Below, piece after piece: positions 11,480-22,411 of a stretch of DNA of 64,000 nt (position 1 is the first letter of the stretch; each line of letters starts with the position of its first letter). The stretch is from Lomentospora prolificans (Eukaryota > Ascomycota > Sordariomycetes > Microascales > Microascaceae). The stretch spans positions 496,001 through 560,000 of the forward strand of contig JARFXM010000011.1 of assembly GCA_029532625.1 (NCBI GenBank), read 5' to 3'. The position numbers and the translations under genes were made by a program. The notes beneath the pieces are model-generated. The model was not told the origin of the DNA. It saw only the letters and a program-made list of their open reading frames with translations, and did not search any database.

Positions 11480-12548
11480 TTGAGATTTTGTTCGACAAAG
11501 CCGTCATGACTTGAAGTCACCGACGTGGCTATGGTGATGGTAACAAGCGCATGTTGATATACTAGGTGCATAAAGACCTGCTTCACATCTCCAATTCCTC
11601 CCCGGAGTCCTGCAAAATGCAGAGGGGATCAATCTAAAGGTGCTAAGGTACTGAATACCAAGACTGACGCATACATGAGCTGCATCGGCAAACCTTTTTG
11701 GAAGTTCTCGCCCCTCATTCCTTGTTTCAGTTGTACGTAGTTGGGCCTCAGTGCGCGGAGCGGAGGACATGCATCAATATTATCCCACATATGACTTAAG
11801 GCTACGAATCTGAGTCCCTCAGCCGGATGGCTGGCCATTGTATAGATAACTTGTACGTGAATCAAGTCTCTGTTCTCGTGGTTTTGCAGGAGGCGGGCTG
11901 GAAACCAGGACTGTGACGGCGTTGAACATTCACATTGATTCACCAGGCAATCCTTGATCCAACACCGCATAATCTCCGCATTCTCAACTGAAAATGTTAT
12001 GGGCTTGGTAATCGTTGTATCCTTTCAGGATCTTCGGATCTCAAGTCTACTCGACTCTGACACCAGAAAGTACGTCGGCAAGGGACTCGAGAACTAAATT
12101 TGGTTTCGCCCACGTTCTAAAGGCTACGAACCTGCCGAATCGAAACTAGAGAACAAAATCGTAGATTTTGTCCATAAAGTGCTTTCGCCACCAACTATGC
12201 CACAAATAGGGGCATAGGACAGCCTCATTATAGTAATTATCCCGTCGAACTAGTCTAATCAGAGATGTGAGAGAGGCGTGTCATCCCGTAGACAGATAAA
12301 AGGGTCAAGGAGAAGCCTAATTGTAAGCTTGACCTTGTGATGCCAAGGCATTCCAAGGATCAAGTCTTGGCCACCATCACTAGACCAGAGTGGGTAGCAA
12401 CCATTGTCGTTTTCCTATGGAGAGCGGGCGATGTCAATACACAATGTGTGCGGTGGAAGAGGCGACAAAGGTCGCAGCCAGAATCTGCCGAAGCTTTGAG
12501 GATCGGATAACATGCAGACGCGTCCAATCTCGAAAACCAAAGTTTCAA
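11480..12548 (-). pseudogene. Decayed HET-domain (heterokaryon incompatibility) gene
   Basis: Reading the minus strand, recognisable HET-protein pieces occur in the correct order but in different frames. The N-terminal piece (about 12548-12420) has ASADSGCDLCRLF. The central piece (about 11970-11690) has CWIKDCL, LRFVALSHMWDN and PLRALRPNYVQLKQG. Then, in another frame, comes LPKRFADAAHVCVSLGIQYL. In a third frame come IDPLCILQDSGEE and VYQHALVTITIATSVTSSHDG. These match the family blocks YVALSHCWG, LPKTFxDAI, YLWIDSLCIxQD and the A-VTIAA block. At least two frame changes without plausible introns, and loss of the Trp of WIDSLC, indicate a pseudogene. HET proteins trigger programmed cell death on non-self fusion. 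Confidence 0.65.
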
Positions 12549-15343
12549 GGCGTTGGGATCAACCTGTCAGCTATCGGGCAGGATGAGTCTGCACGAGTGG
12601 CAGGGTGAATGTGATGGTGCAGCTGAGATGTTAGGGAGATTTAAAATGAAGATGGTCTGAAACGCGGGCCACTGAATAGAAAAGTATCTATGGTGGTAGG
12701 GCAGCTACAATATAGATAGAGCTGTCTTTCGAGAATGACGGCCGTATTGCGGAAAATGTAGAGGGTAATGAGGTCCATAAACCTTTCGACCACCGGGAGT
12801 CACTTTGTCCCTTTTGACTGCACGTAGGACGGGAATATTCCACGGAACAACGTGGGGCGTTGTTCACCATTAGCTAGGTACCTTGGTAGTTTCCATTAAG
12901 TTCCTTTGGAAGTGAAAACGGTAATAGAAGGGGTTTGGATCCGTTTTTGGTCCTATATAAAGGGGTTACGGTGATCGGAGTGGGGGGACGTTTTCAGCCT
13001 AATAATACTCTGCCCCCAAATGTATGGCGGATGTGAGCGGGACGGCAAGGAGATACTTAGATTAGGGTCCTATATCAGCAGAGCTGGGAGGAGGAGAGTG
13101 TAGTTAGACTCGTACGACAGGAAGGCGCGCTTCTTATTAGATTATGTTCTTAGTAGGCGTAAAGCGGCACATATATATCCGAGATAGTGGGGCCTCTTGA
13201 ATCAAAAGTCATTCAACGGTCTATTGAGTGGATGCAAAAGCAGAGGGCATAATGGCAGTATATAAGCAGGACTTGGTTTATTCTAAAAGTTGTAATAGAA
13301 GGGATATGGGCTTCGAAAGATGTCTTAACCACTCAAAATTCATCACTGTCATGCGATTGAGCCTACGCTTTTCGAGCGTCAAGTCGAATCTAATCTTGGC
13401 AAAAAATTACCTGGGTAAGAGAGCCCTGGAAACAAAAGACTTAACTCTTTCCGAGGGCTCTGGAAGTAATTTCCACTACGTGTCTTTCAGAAAAGGTGGC
13501 TAACCGCTTGATGGGTTAACAATTCCTTACTTACGATTCCGAAGGCCGACTTATACAGTTTCGGAGGCCTAAACGGTCCCATGACGTAATAGCAGCATTG
13601 ATGGAAACTGATCGAAAAGCTCCGAAATATTAAGCAAGCTCATCACAGGCGCCTTGTTAAAACAAGCCAGCTAGTTGTTAGCTCTAACTACATGGTAAAT
13701 TTATTGGCTACATCTTTCTCTGCCCTTGACCCTTCTACTCTTCAATCAGCCAGTGACTATAACCGTCCCATACTCACTGTTCCGATCGCCGATACCTTTT
13801 AGCATTACGGGGCTCTTTGACCGTATACTGTAAAGCGAATCGCTGATCAATTGCCTCGAGGGACAACGACCCTTCGGTCCGGACCGAGCGAGCCGCTATA
13901 TGTCGAGGGATCGTTGAATTGGGAGGATAGAGTCCTGAAATATCGATGACATCATTCTAAAACCAACAACGCCTTCCAATTTTGGATGTAGTGAATGCGA
14001 CTTATATGTTGCGATCATGCCTTGGTTTGGAATTCGGCCGAAGCTGGACTTGGCTCTTCGGTTCCTGACCCGTCTATCCTACGGCAGGACATGGCGCCAA
14101 GGCTTTGCTGAAGTACTTCTTACACCTTGACAGCCTGCTGGCTATCAGCCTTTTCGAAGCGGCCGCCTTTTGTCCCACGCGTGGATGCAAGAGAACGCAA
14201 CCCGGCCTCGAAGCTCGAATTGGTGAGGTGTTGGCATCCACTGTTCCTAGCGGGATGCGGGGAATCCCTGTCGACGCAAGACTGCTGCGCAGCGCAGATC
14301 CAGATCAAAAGATCGACCCGCGAACATTCCAGAGTCGGCGCTGCTCGGTGGGTCGAGCACCCCAACCGAGCACCAGATAGGTGGGAATATTGTTCCAGAA
14401 TGGAAAAAAAAGGAGACGACATCAGGCCAGAGCAGTCGTGGCCATGGACTTCGTCAGCGCCATGTAGAAACCCGGTTCATGCTCCTTGGTGGTGGCACCG
14501 CAAATTAATTGCCAAGCGGCAGAGTCGGCAGTGCAGACGCACCCCAATTAATTAACCGGCCCCATGCCTTTGCCGGTGTCGAGTTGAGCCTCCCTCCCAT
14601 TTCTTTTCTGGACTGGGTCCATCATGAGGGTCGGCGAAATTGTGCCCGCCAGGCCAGGCAATGGGAATCAATGCGACCATGGCCCACCACGTACATTGCC
14701 TATTAATATATATGTGAAACGAGATCCAGGTGTTGTGGTAGTGATCGGCGCACATCATAGGCTCTGAATTGCCAGCTTTCGATTTTCTTGGATCCCAAGG
14801 ACCACCCGAGGAGTGACCTTGGTTCCACTGCTGGCTCTGCTAGGCATGAATTGCGCCAACCCGCGATATTGAGGTGGCTACAGGATCGGCGGTTTACATG
14901 CGACAAGCGACCCGTTCGCCTCCAGTTTTCCGCGCCGTTTGTACGTGGAAATTCCAAGCCGGAGGTTCCACATGGAATATTATCTGGAGCTCGGCACGGC
15001 CGCCGTTCTGGTCTTGTTCCTGTGATCTTAAGAGAGCCCAAATCCGTAATGATCAGCGAAAGGGCCGCCCGCTTCGCGGGAACGGAACCCGGGTCGACTA
15101 TTATGCACGTTGTTGGTATTGGAGATATTAACTGGTCCCCATGGGTGACGCACTGGAAGGCGTGCGTTGGCGAGCATGGATCTAGGCTCCTCGTTGGGCA
15201 TCCGAACTGTCCTATATATACCCTGCGATCACCTCGCTCGATGATCTCTTCACGACTCAAACTCAACCTCATCCACAAACTAGACACCCAATCGCACCTT
15301 TCACTCCATTCGCACTAAGACACCCTTTCATATCACTATCAAG
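12549..15343. other. Gene-free stretch upstream of the first AA9 gene
   Basis: About 2.8 kb without a supported gene. The last few hundred bases are the promoter side of the AA9 gene, with a TATA box at 15213. Frames at 14120-15318 on both strands have no family motifs. Confidence 0.5.
15213..15220 (+). promoter_or_regulatory. TATA box of the first AA9 gene
   Basis: TATATATA lies 124-131 bp upstream of the ATG at 15344. It is followed by a C-rich, T-rich leader with many short CTC and CAC runs, typical of strongly expressed fungal genes. Confidence 0.5.
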
Positions 15344-16063
15344 ATGTCTCTCAAGGCCGCTACCATTCTCTCTCTCGCTGCTATCGTTAGCGCCCACGGC
15401 CACGTCCAGACCATCATCGCCGACGGCGTTGAATACCCCGGTGCCGTCCCCGGAAACGTCCCTGCCGACTCCCCCGGATGGACTGCTCAAAACCTCGACA
15501 ACGGCTTCGTCGAGCCCAACAGCTTCTCTAACCCTGATATCATCTGCCACAAGTCCGCCACTGCCCCTTCTGCCTCCGCCAAGGTCGCCGCTGGTGGCAC
15601 CGTTACCCTGGTCTGGAACACCTGGCCCGAGTCTCACCACGGCCCCGTCATCGACTACCTCGCGTCCTGTGGCGGTGACTGCGCCTCTGCGGACAAAACC
15701 TCTCTCTCTTTCGCCAAGATTGCCGAGTCCGGCCTCATCTCTGGGTCTAACCCCGGCACCTGGGCGTCTGATGAGCTTATGGCCAACGGCAACTCTTGGA
15801 CCGTCACCATTCCTTCCAGCGTAGCTCCTGGCAACTACGTTCTCCGACACGAAATCATCGCCCTACACTCTGCTGGCCAGCCCAACGGCGCCCAGGCTTA
15901 CCCTCAGTGCATCAACCTCGAAGTCACCAGCGGTGGCTCCTCCACTCCCTCGGGCGAGGCTGCTACCTCCTTCTACACTGCTGAGGACCCAGGTATCCTC
16001 TTCAACTTGTACCAGGCCTTCGACTCCTACCCCATTCCTGGCCCTTCCGTCTGGCAGGGATAA
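15344..16063 (+). CDS. AA9 lytic polysaccharide monooxygenase, single domain
   Basis: An intronless 239-aa gene. Signal peptide residues 1-17 end in VSA, so the mature protein starts with His18. Together with His98 (WPESHHGP) this forms the histidine brace that holds the single copper. Tyr186 (QAYPQC) is the axial residue, and the conserved RHEIIALH block precedes it. The protein oxidatively cleaves cellulose, or related glucans, in the extracellular space and boosts cellulases. The catalytic domain fills the whole protein: no linker, CBM1 or GPI tail follows. It converges with a second AA9 gene 913 bp away, and a GH7 cellulase lies 5 kb beyond. The start follows a CAAGATG context. Confidence 0.96.
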   Translation: MSLKAATILSLAAIVSAHGHVQTIIADGVEYPGAVPGNVPADSPGWTAQNLDNGFVEPNSFSNPDIICHKSATAPSASAKVAAGGTVTLVWNTWPESHHGPVIDYLASCGGDCASADKTSLSFAKIAESGLISGSNPGTWASDELMANGNSWTVTIPSSVAPGNYVLRHEIIALHSAGQPNGAQAYPQCINLEVTSGGSSTPSGEAATSFYTAEDPGILFNLYQAFDSYPIPGPSVWQG

Positions 16064-16976
16064 GAAATGGTAAAATGGTGAGATGGATGAGGTGAAGGTG
16101 TATATTCAAGGCTGGATTACTTGTACATACGTTTGACGGGCTGTCAATAGCGACATAGATTTTCCCATTCGTGAAATTAACTTGACCAGATTTCAATCAT
16201 TTCTTCTCCGTAGCGTTTCCCAATTGCCGTCTAGGATAAGACAGGCGCTGTATTTTTATCCTGAAACGAGTACGATGCAGGCATAGGTAACCTGGTCGGC
16301 GGGCGTAATCTGCCGCCCGGAAATTAGAGGATTTATCATGGGATATTTTAGATCGTTGGTCTTTGGTTCGGCTTTAGGCCTCGACCGGGTCTTTTCATGC
16401 AGCGGGCGGCACGGTAGTTCTAGCCGCTGCGACAACGGCAGGAGAACGGTTGCCTTAGTAGAGCGGGGCGCTTCACTGAGAGAGGCGCTGAAAATTACAT
16501 GCAAATATTTTAAGATAGAATTGAAGCTCTGATCTCATAGTGATCTATCCGTGGCTTGATCTAAGTGCTTTCACTTGCGGAGAATCTGGCCTTGAGCTGC
16601 GTTTGCTTGGAAGCAACAAAGCAACAAGTCTGAGGCAGGCTATTGAAAGATAAGACTATTAGTTATAACTACTGGCCAGGAGAACCGTTGTAAAATCGCG
16701 GCATAAATGGGGTCTACAGAGTCCTACCTAGGTTAGATTCTGAAACTGAGTACATATCCATGGATGGTAATTATACGAAAATAATAACGGCATTACGGTA
16801 TTCGCTGGCAAGTTGAAAAATGGTTCAGATGAAAATTCCTTTTTTTATATCCATGGTAATGTCTACCAGTAATGTAAAATACACAAAAGAAGTGAAACCG
16901 CATCCCCTCAAAAATCTCTCAAAAGTCTAACAGGTTGGCTGCCATCTAGGCCAAATTCAGAAAAGGATTGACTCAT
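16064..16976. other. Spacer between the convergent AA9 genes
   Basis: This 913-bp interval holds the 3' flanks of two tail-to-tail AA9 genes. No gene is recognised. Confidence 0.5.
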
Positions 16977-18020
16977 TTACATAGCAACATCACGAGCGTG
17001 GCGGCGAGCGTTGCTGTTGCCGCCGGCAACGCTAGTGAGCCAGGCAATGAAGGTGTTGAGGGTGAAAGTCTCGGGGAGAGTCGAGCCGTTGTCACCGCCA
17101 GCGGGGGACGAGGGAGTAGGCACAGCAGTGGAGGTGGGAGTGGCAGGCTCCTCAGACTCGACGGGCTCCTCAGGGGTAGTGGGAGCGGACGAAACAGTGG
17201 CAGAGGGAGCAGCAGAGGAGCTGGGGGCGGGAGTGGTAGGGGTGGTACCGCTGCCGCCGTTGTTGCCACCAGAGCTGGCGCCAGAGTAGAGAGCAGGTCC
17301 GGGGATGGTGTAGCTGGTGATGGTGGTATAAGGGTTGAAGAGGATACCAGGCTCATCAGCGGTGTAGAGCTCAGTGCCGAGGACACCCTCGGGGTTATCG
17401 GTACCGGAACCGGTGATCTCGATGTTCATGCACTGGGGGTAGTTCTGGGCGCCGTTGGCGGAGCCGGCGCCGTGGAGGGCGATGATCTCGTGGCGGAAGA
17501 CATACTGGCCAGCGGCAAGGGTGGAGGGGACGGTGGTGACCCAGGTGTTGTTGTTAGCAATCAAGTCAATGGCGGCCCACGACTTGGTGGTGGTATCGTA
17601 ACCGGCCTCGTCAATCTTGACCCACTTGAGGGTGGTCTTGTCAACAGAGGTGCAGTCACCACCGCAGTTGGCAACGTAGGTAATGACGGGACCAATATGA
17701 GACTCGGGCCAGTCGGTCCACTGGAACTCGACGGTGCCGCCGGCAGCGACGGTGGCGGCAATGTTGCCGGGCGCGGCGTTCTTGTGGCAGATGATGTCGG
17801 CGCTAGTGTAGCTGTTGGGCTCGACGAAACCGTTGTCGAGGTTCTCGGCGTACCAGCCAGCGGTGTCAGGGACGGCCTGGCCGTTCTGCTTGGCGTAGTA
17901 GTAGTTGAGGAGGAAACCACCGTTGTACTTGCCGTCGGTGACGAAACCAGTCACGGTTCCGTGGGCGAGGGCGGTGGCGGCAAAGGAGCCAGCGAGGAAG
18001 AGCTTGGTGGCGAGAGACAT
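16977..18020 (-). CDS. AA9 lytic polysaccharide monooxygenase with C-terminal Ser/Thr/Pro linker and tail
   Basis: An intronless 347-aa gene. Signal peptide residues 1-19 end in TALA and the mature N-terminus is His20. His108 (WPESHIGP) completes the copper brace and Tyr194 (QNYPQC) is axial. The catalytic domain ends near residue 245. A Gly/Ser/Thr/Pro/Glu-rich linker (about 246-313) follows, then a short conserved-looking tail: LPETFTLNTFIAWLTS (315-330) and a basic end, NARRHARD. There is no CBM1 (the four-Cys pattern is absent) and no hydrophobic GPI tail. The first half is similar to the AA9 gene at 15344, including LDNGFVEPNS, so the two are probably paralogues. Acts on cellulose or another beta-glucan outside the cell. 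Confidence 0.96.
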   Translation of the reverse strand: MSLATKLFLAGSFAATALAHGTVTGFVTDGKYNGGFLLNYYYAKQNGQAVPDTAGWYAENLDNGFVEPNSYTSADIICHKNAAPGNIAATVAAGGTVEFQWTDWPESHIGPVITYVANCGGDCTSVDKTTLKWVKIDEAGYDTTTKSWAAIDLIANNNTWVTTVPSTLAAGQYVFRHEIIALHGAGSANGAQNYPQCMNIEITGSGTDNPEGVLGTELYTADEPGILFNPYTTITSYTIPGPALYSGASSGGNNGGSGTTPTTPAPSSSAAPSATVSSAPTTPEEPVESEEPATPTSTAVPTPSSPAGGDNGSTLPETFTLNTFIAWLTSVAGGNSNARRHARDVAM

Positions 18021-20758
18021 CTTGTCGGAGTTTGTAAATGAAAGGAAGCTAGGTAGCTGAAAGACGGTGTGAGAGACTCAAGAGAGCAGTCGAATGAAAG
18101 TGATGATGGAGGTTTGAAAAACGAATGTCCCAGCTTCACACAGTGAAGACGACAATGTGAGGCTTGAATAAGCGAAAGAATGGAGATGGCGTAAAGCTAG
18201 AAGAAAGAATGTCAGATCCGACTGAAGAATGCGGCTTGGAGAGGAAAGAAAGAAGAGAGACGAATATGAAGAGGAAGCATCTTGTATTTATCTCTTGCTT
18301 GGAGCCTTCGACGATATCCCGAAGAGCTCTCTCACCGAAAGCTCTCACCGTCGAGTCCTGTGGATCTCATAGAAAGACCAGGTTCGAGTAGGTCGGTGGA
18401 TCCCTGGTCGAATCTGAGTGGTGGAATTTTGTATCGAGCCCAGCCAATGGCGTGTATGGCTGTTCTTTTTTCGGCGAACGCCCGAGATGAAGGACAACGC
18501 TAGGCCACAACATTGGCTCGCAAGTGGCCAGGGCAGGGAACTATGTGCGGGGACAACAAAGCGAGGACGACAGGGATCTTGACATCTTTCGAACCATCTA
18601 CCTTGGTAGAGGTGCTCTAATAGCGTGGACCATCTGATGATTGAGAGATACAGACCATCCACGCAGGATTTTCGCAGCATGGTTACCCGGGATTTCGAGG
18701 CAATCCCCTCCAAAATTTGCATCTAGGGGTTTCTCAAGATTGCCCACTTCTTGCCAAGACTGTCAAGTCCATGGTGGCCCCAGGGCCGGCGACCAGCCAT
18801 CCATGCGAATCTGCACAAGGCGGCCGTGATTCCAGATGCGGTTTTCCTCTTTATTTTCGTTTCCTTTGCTCCCGCGTTCTCTTCCCATTTCCTCTTCCTG
18901 TGGCTATCGTTCACCCGCTGGTGAAACAAATCCATCATGCATCCCCCCCTTCCCCGAGGACCTCGCCCTGCTTGTTTCAGGTCACCCCACTACACTGGAT
19001 TCGAGGTCGCATTCTATCTGACGTATGCCCCATCGACGCCGAGCACGACTTTGCATAATATGCCAAATTGAGTCGACAAGCAAGTAAACCCGATTCGAGG
19101 TGGAAAGAGAGAGCGCATAGCCAGAGCCTCACCAACGCATAAAGGTTGAAGTTTGCGAGGGCGGGCGGAGCGCGTGGACCACCGGCCAAGACATCGCCAA
19201 CAATAGTGTGCAACAGACATGCAGGGGTGCTTCGCATCCTCTTTTCCTTGCTTCCACCTGCTATGCGTGGGGGGGCGCTGCCAGTTACATCTTGACAGCA
19301 CAGCACAAGCACAGCGAACGGGACTTCGGTCCCGAATTTCGCGAGGGATCTACTGATGGGCAGCTGGGATTCTACGGGAACGCATAGGCTTAGAAATTAA
19401 TCGCTGCCATTATTTGGGACCTTGAGATGCTTACGAAGACTAAAAGAAAGTTGAGGGTTAGTTTCGTCGGGCTCCGTATTCTACCACGAAAAGTGACCCA
19501 ATTCGATAATTTCAAGTCATTTGATATGGAAGCATTCACAGCAAGAAGATAGAGTTGAATGACATGCATCAGAGACTATCGCGAACATTCGATTCTGACT
19601 TAGTATGTTCTGCCAAGCGTGGTAGCGTGCCCGGGGCTCTGGATCATAGCGTCCGCTCTAGCACGGGAGTTCTCTCAAGCGAACCAGACGGAATCTCGCG
19701 CCGAAAGCCTCACTGCTCTGCAGGGATAATCATCCGACCCAAGTAGTGGAACCCAGGGTTCCCCTTGAATAGGGGCTTCATCACCACGCAGCACGGGCGA
19801 TTCGCCTCGGACGAACACTGATCTTACCTGGAACAGGCCCGTTGATGGCTTCGTTGCACGGCTACGACGTGGGTGGTGGCATCCGATCCTGGCTAGGGCC
19901 TTGGGCACCTCACCCCGGTCTATTTTCATCTGATACTTGACTAGGCCAAAGACCGCTTAGCCGCGTGCCCGGTGATGGCTTAACCTCCCATCATGTCAGA
20001 TTTCTCGCTGATGGTGAGAGCCGCCCGATAAAAGGTGGCAAAACGCTGACCCCGCAGCATGTTTCAAAGTGATGGGTTTGCGAAAGAGGAGAGATCGCGT
20101 ACGTTGACATATCAGATGGTGCTGGAGAACTGGTGCCTGCAGCTGCAGTGCCCGGCGCTAATATTACTATCGCCCCGTATAGCAGCGAGCTCCTCAATTT
20201 GTATCTTATTCTCTTAGAACTGATGCCTGAGGGCCCGTCCCCACCGAGGCCCGGTTTCCTTGTCCCCCGATTGTGGGAAGAGAGATTGACAGGCTCGGCG
20301 AGCATGCCGAGTCAGGGGAACTGGGCCGTGCCATCATGGGTGCTTCTCTTTTTCGGGCCCACGGTAGGCGTGGCTGGGTCCAGTCCGTCGGGGACAAGGA
20401 TGGACGAGGTTTAGGAAGCGCTGCCTGCAAATAAGCAAGGAGTTGGAATACGGATGGTAGAAAGTCCTATTTTCATTTCACGAAATAATTCCACATAATT
20501 TTTTTTTCTTTTTTATTTTCTTCCCTGCCTTGAGTTCACCAGTTTATGCTACGTAGCCGCCCACATCGAAAGTGTCAATATAGCCAAGCAATGGATGTGT
20601 CTGACAAAAAATTGTATTTCCGAAAGAGAAGATGGCCACGGGGGCAAGAAATACATACACTAAAAAAGGGGGCAAACTTTGCAAAGCTGGGTTGAAGCCA
20701 GTGTAGGCGCCCGGGAGGCGGATACATCTCTTCACGAACCAACACCGACAGATCGAGC
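18021..20758. other. Gene-free stretch between AA9 and GH7 genes
   Basis: About 2.7 kb without a supported gene. It holds the promoter side of the second AA9 gene and the 3' flank of the GH7 gene. Short frames on both strands lack motifs. Confidence 0.5.
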
Positions 20759-22411
20759 TTAGATGCCGCCGGTGTCGTGGGTAGAACCAATAGGACCATA
20801 GCGGATGTTGGACCAGATGACCTTGGCATCGGCGTGCTTGGAAACGACATCGTCGGGGTCGCGGCCTTCCTGGGGGCATGGACCACGGAGGGTTCCAGGG
20901 ATACCCTCCTTCTCCGGTGGGTAGAGAGAGTCGAGCCAGAGCATGCTTGCGTAGTGCTATGGCGAAGGAGGTAAGGTCAGCACACCAATCCACGTTTCTA
21001 GAAGGAATGCCCAGAGCGTAGCCGCCTTTGTGGGGTTGCACTGCGCGAAATAAAGGGGTCAAAACTTACGTCGGCCCAGATGGAAAGGACAAGCACCATG
21101 GGCAGGCGAAGGGCCTCGTTGAGGGCAGGGGTGCCGCCAACCTCGTTGTGGCGGTCATGGTCCTGGAAGAGTGGAGGGTAGGCAGCGCAATACTCGGGGG
21201 TGATAGCGTTGGAGAACTCTTCGAGTCCCTCGAGCTTGGGAGTGGGAACCTCGATGACCTTGCCGTCTTGGATGAATAGCATGGTCAATTTGTCTACCTC
21301 GTATCGGGAAATGACGCTGTGGGGATCTTTTTGTTAGCCACGGAGAAAGGTGCGCCTAGTAGGAATCCGTGTACATACGTGAATTTCTTTGTGGTGTCGA
21401 CGCCCGAAGCGCCCCGGCCATAGAAGTCATGGTTTCCAAGACGGTACGGGTTGTAGTCGCAGCCGTTGGCATCACACTTGCCATTGAATCGATCGGGAGA
21501 GTAGGTGCCACCGCACTCGTCGTCACCATTGCAAACATGGTAGGTGTTCTCCTCGCAGGCATGAGGAGTGAAGGCATAGGCGTGGGAGTTTGATTCCCTG
21601 TTTCACTAGTTAGCATCGACTTTCCTTCGTTCATTGTTCCCCCGCTAAAAGGACGGCTTACCAAACATCGATTTCAGCACAACACGAGCCCAAGTTTCCG
21701 AGACCTGAGTTCTCATCCGTTTCAGACTGAGTCCAACCCTCGATGTTGGCCTTCGTCACGAGTCAGCATTCTAGTTCCGTTTAACGCCCTTCAAGTGATG
21801 ATGCTAACCTTTCCGTTGATAAATTTCAGGTCACGCGCGCACTGAGCATCGCAGTAGCCGACACCGTACTTGGCACCAGCAGCATTATCAGGCTCGTCGC
21901 TCATGCCACCGTCGGGCTTCATGGGGACGAGGTACAATGCCGAGTTCATACCGCACTCAACAGCTGACAAGTCGACATCGAAAGCCAACTCGTGATCCAT
22001 AAGGGTGAACATTTGATACTTGGAGTCGCTCTCCATGAGATACGTCCTAGCACCAATGTTCTTACCATACTCGTGCTCCTTCACGAAGGACAGAGTAAGG
22101 GCATCGCCGCTGGTCGAGATACCGTAGGTGGTCTCGTAGTCGGCACCCTCAAGGGCACAGTTCTTGGCACAGTCCGAAGCACTGGAGCAAACGTCCGTCC
22201 ACTGGTTACCATCGTAACAGTTCTCGTACCCGTCAACCCCGTGGACCCAGCGCCAGTTAGCGTCAATGACAATCTCTCCATTCACGGTGGTACATTCACC
22301 AGGAGCGGTGCAGCGCTGCCAAGTGATCTTGGGGTGCACTTCTTCCTGTTCCGTGCCAACTTGCTGGGCCCTGGCGAGGGCCAGCATGGAAAGAGCAGCG
22401 AGAAGATACAT
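20759..22411 (-). CDS. GH7 cellulase (cellobiohydrolase or endoglucanase type)
   Basis: Five exons: 22411-21809, 21750-21662, 21597-21379, 21316-21070 and 20956-20759. The introns are 58, 64, 62 and 113 bp. The product is 451 aa. Signal peptide residues 1-16 end in ARAQ. The GH7 catalytic block EIDVWESN is present, with nucleophile Glu227, Asp229 and acid/base Glu232; an intron splits the Trp231 codon. Many Cys pairs and the early TWQRCTAPGECTTVNGEIVIDANWRW block are typical. The protein ends with KVIWSNIRYGPIGSTH, the usual end of the catalytic domain, so there is no linker or CBM1. It hydrolyses crystalline or amorphous cellulose. Whether it is processive cannot be decided without comparing the loops. 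Confidence 0.95.

Noticed and set aside
15269..15850. Minus-strand frame opposite the first AA9
   Set aside because: Same codon-bias effect; no signal peptide or domain.
16968..18041. Long plus-strand open frame of 357 codons opposite the second AA9 gene
   Set aside because: It is an antisense shadow caused by G/C-rich third codon positions of the AA9 gene; its protein is Gly/Val-rich without motifs.
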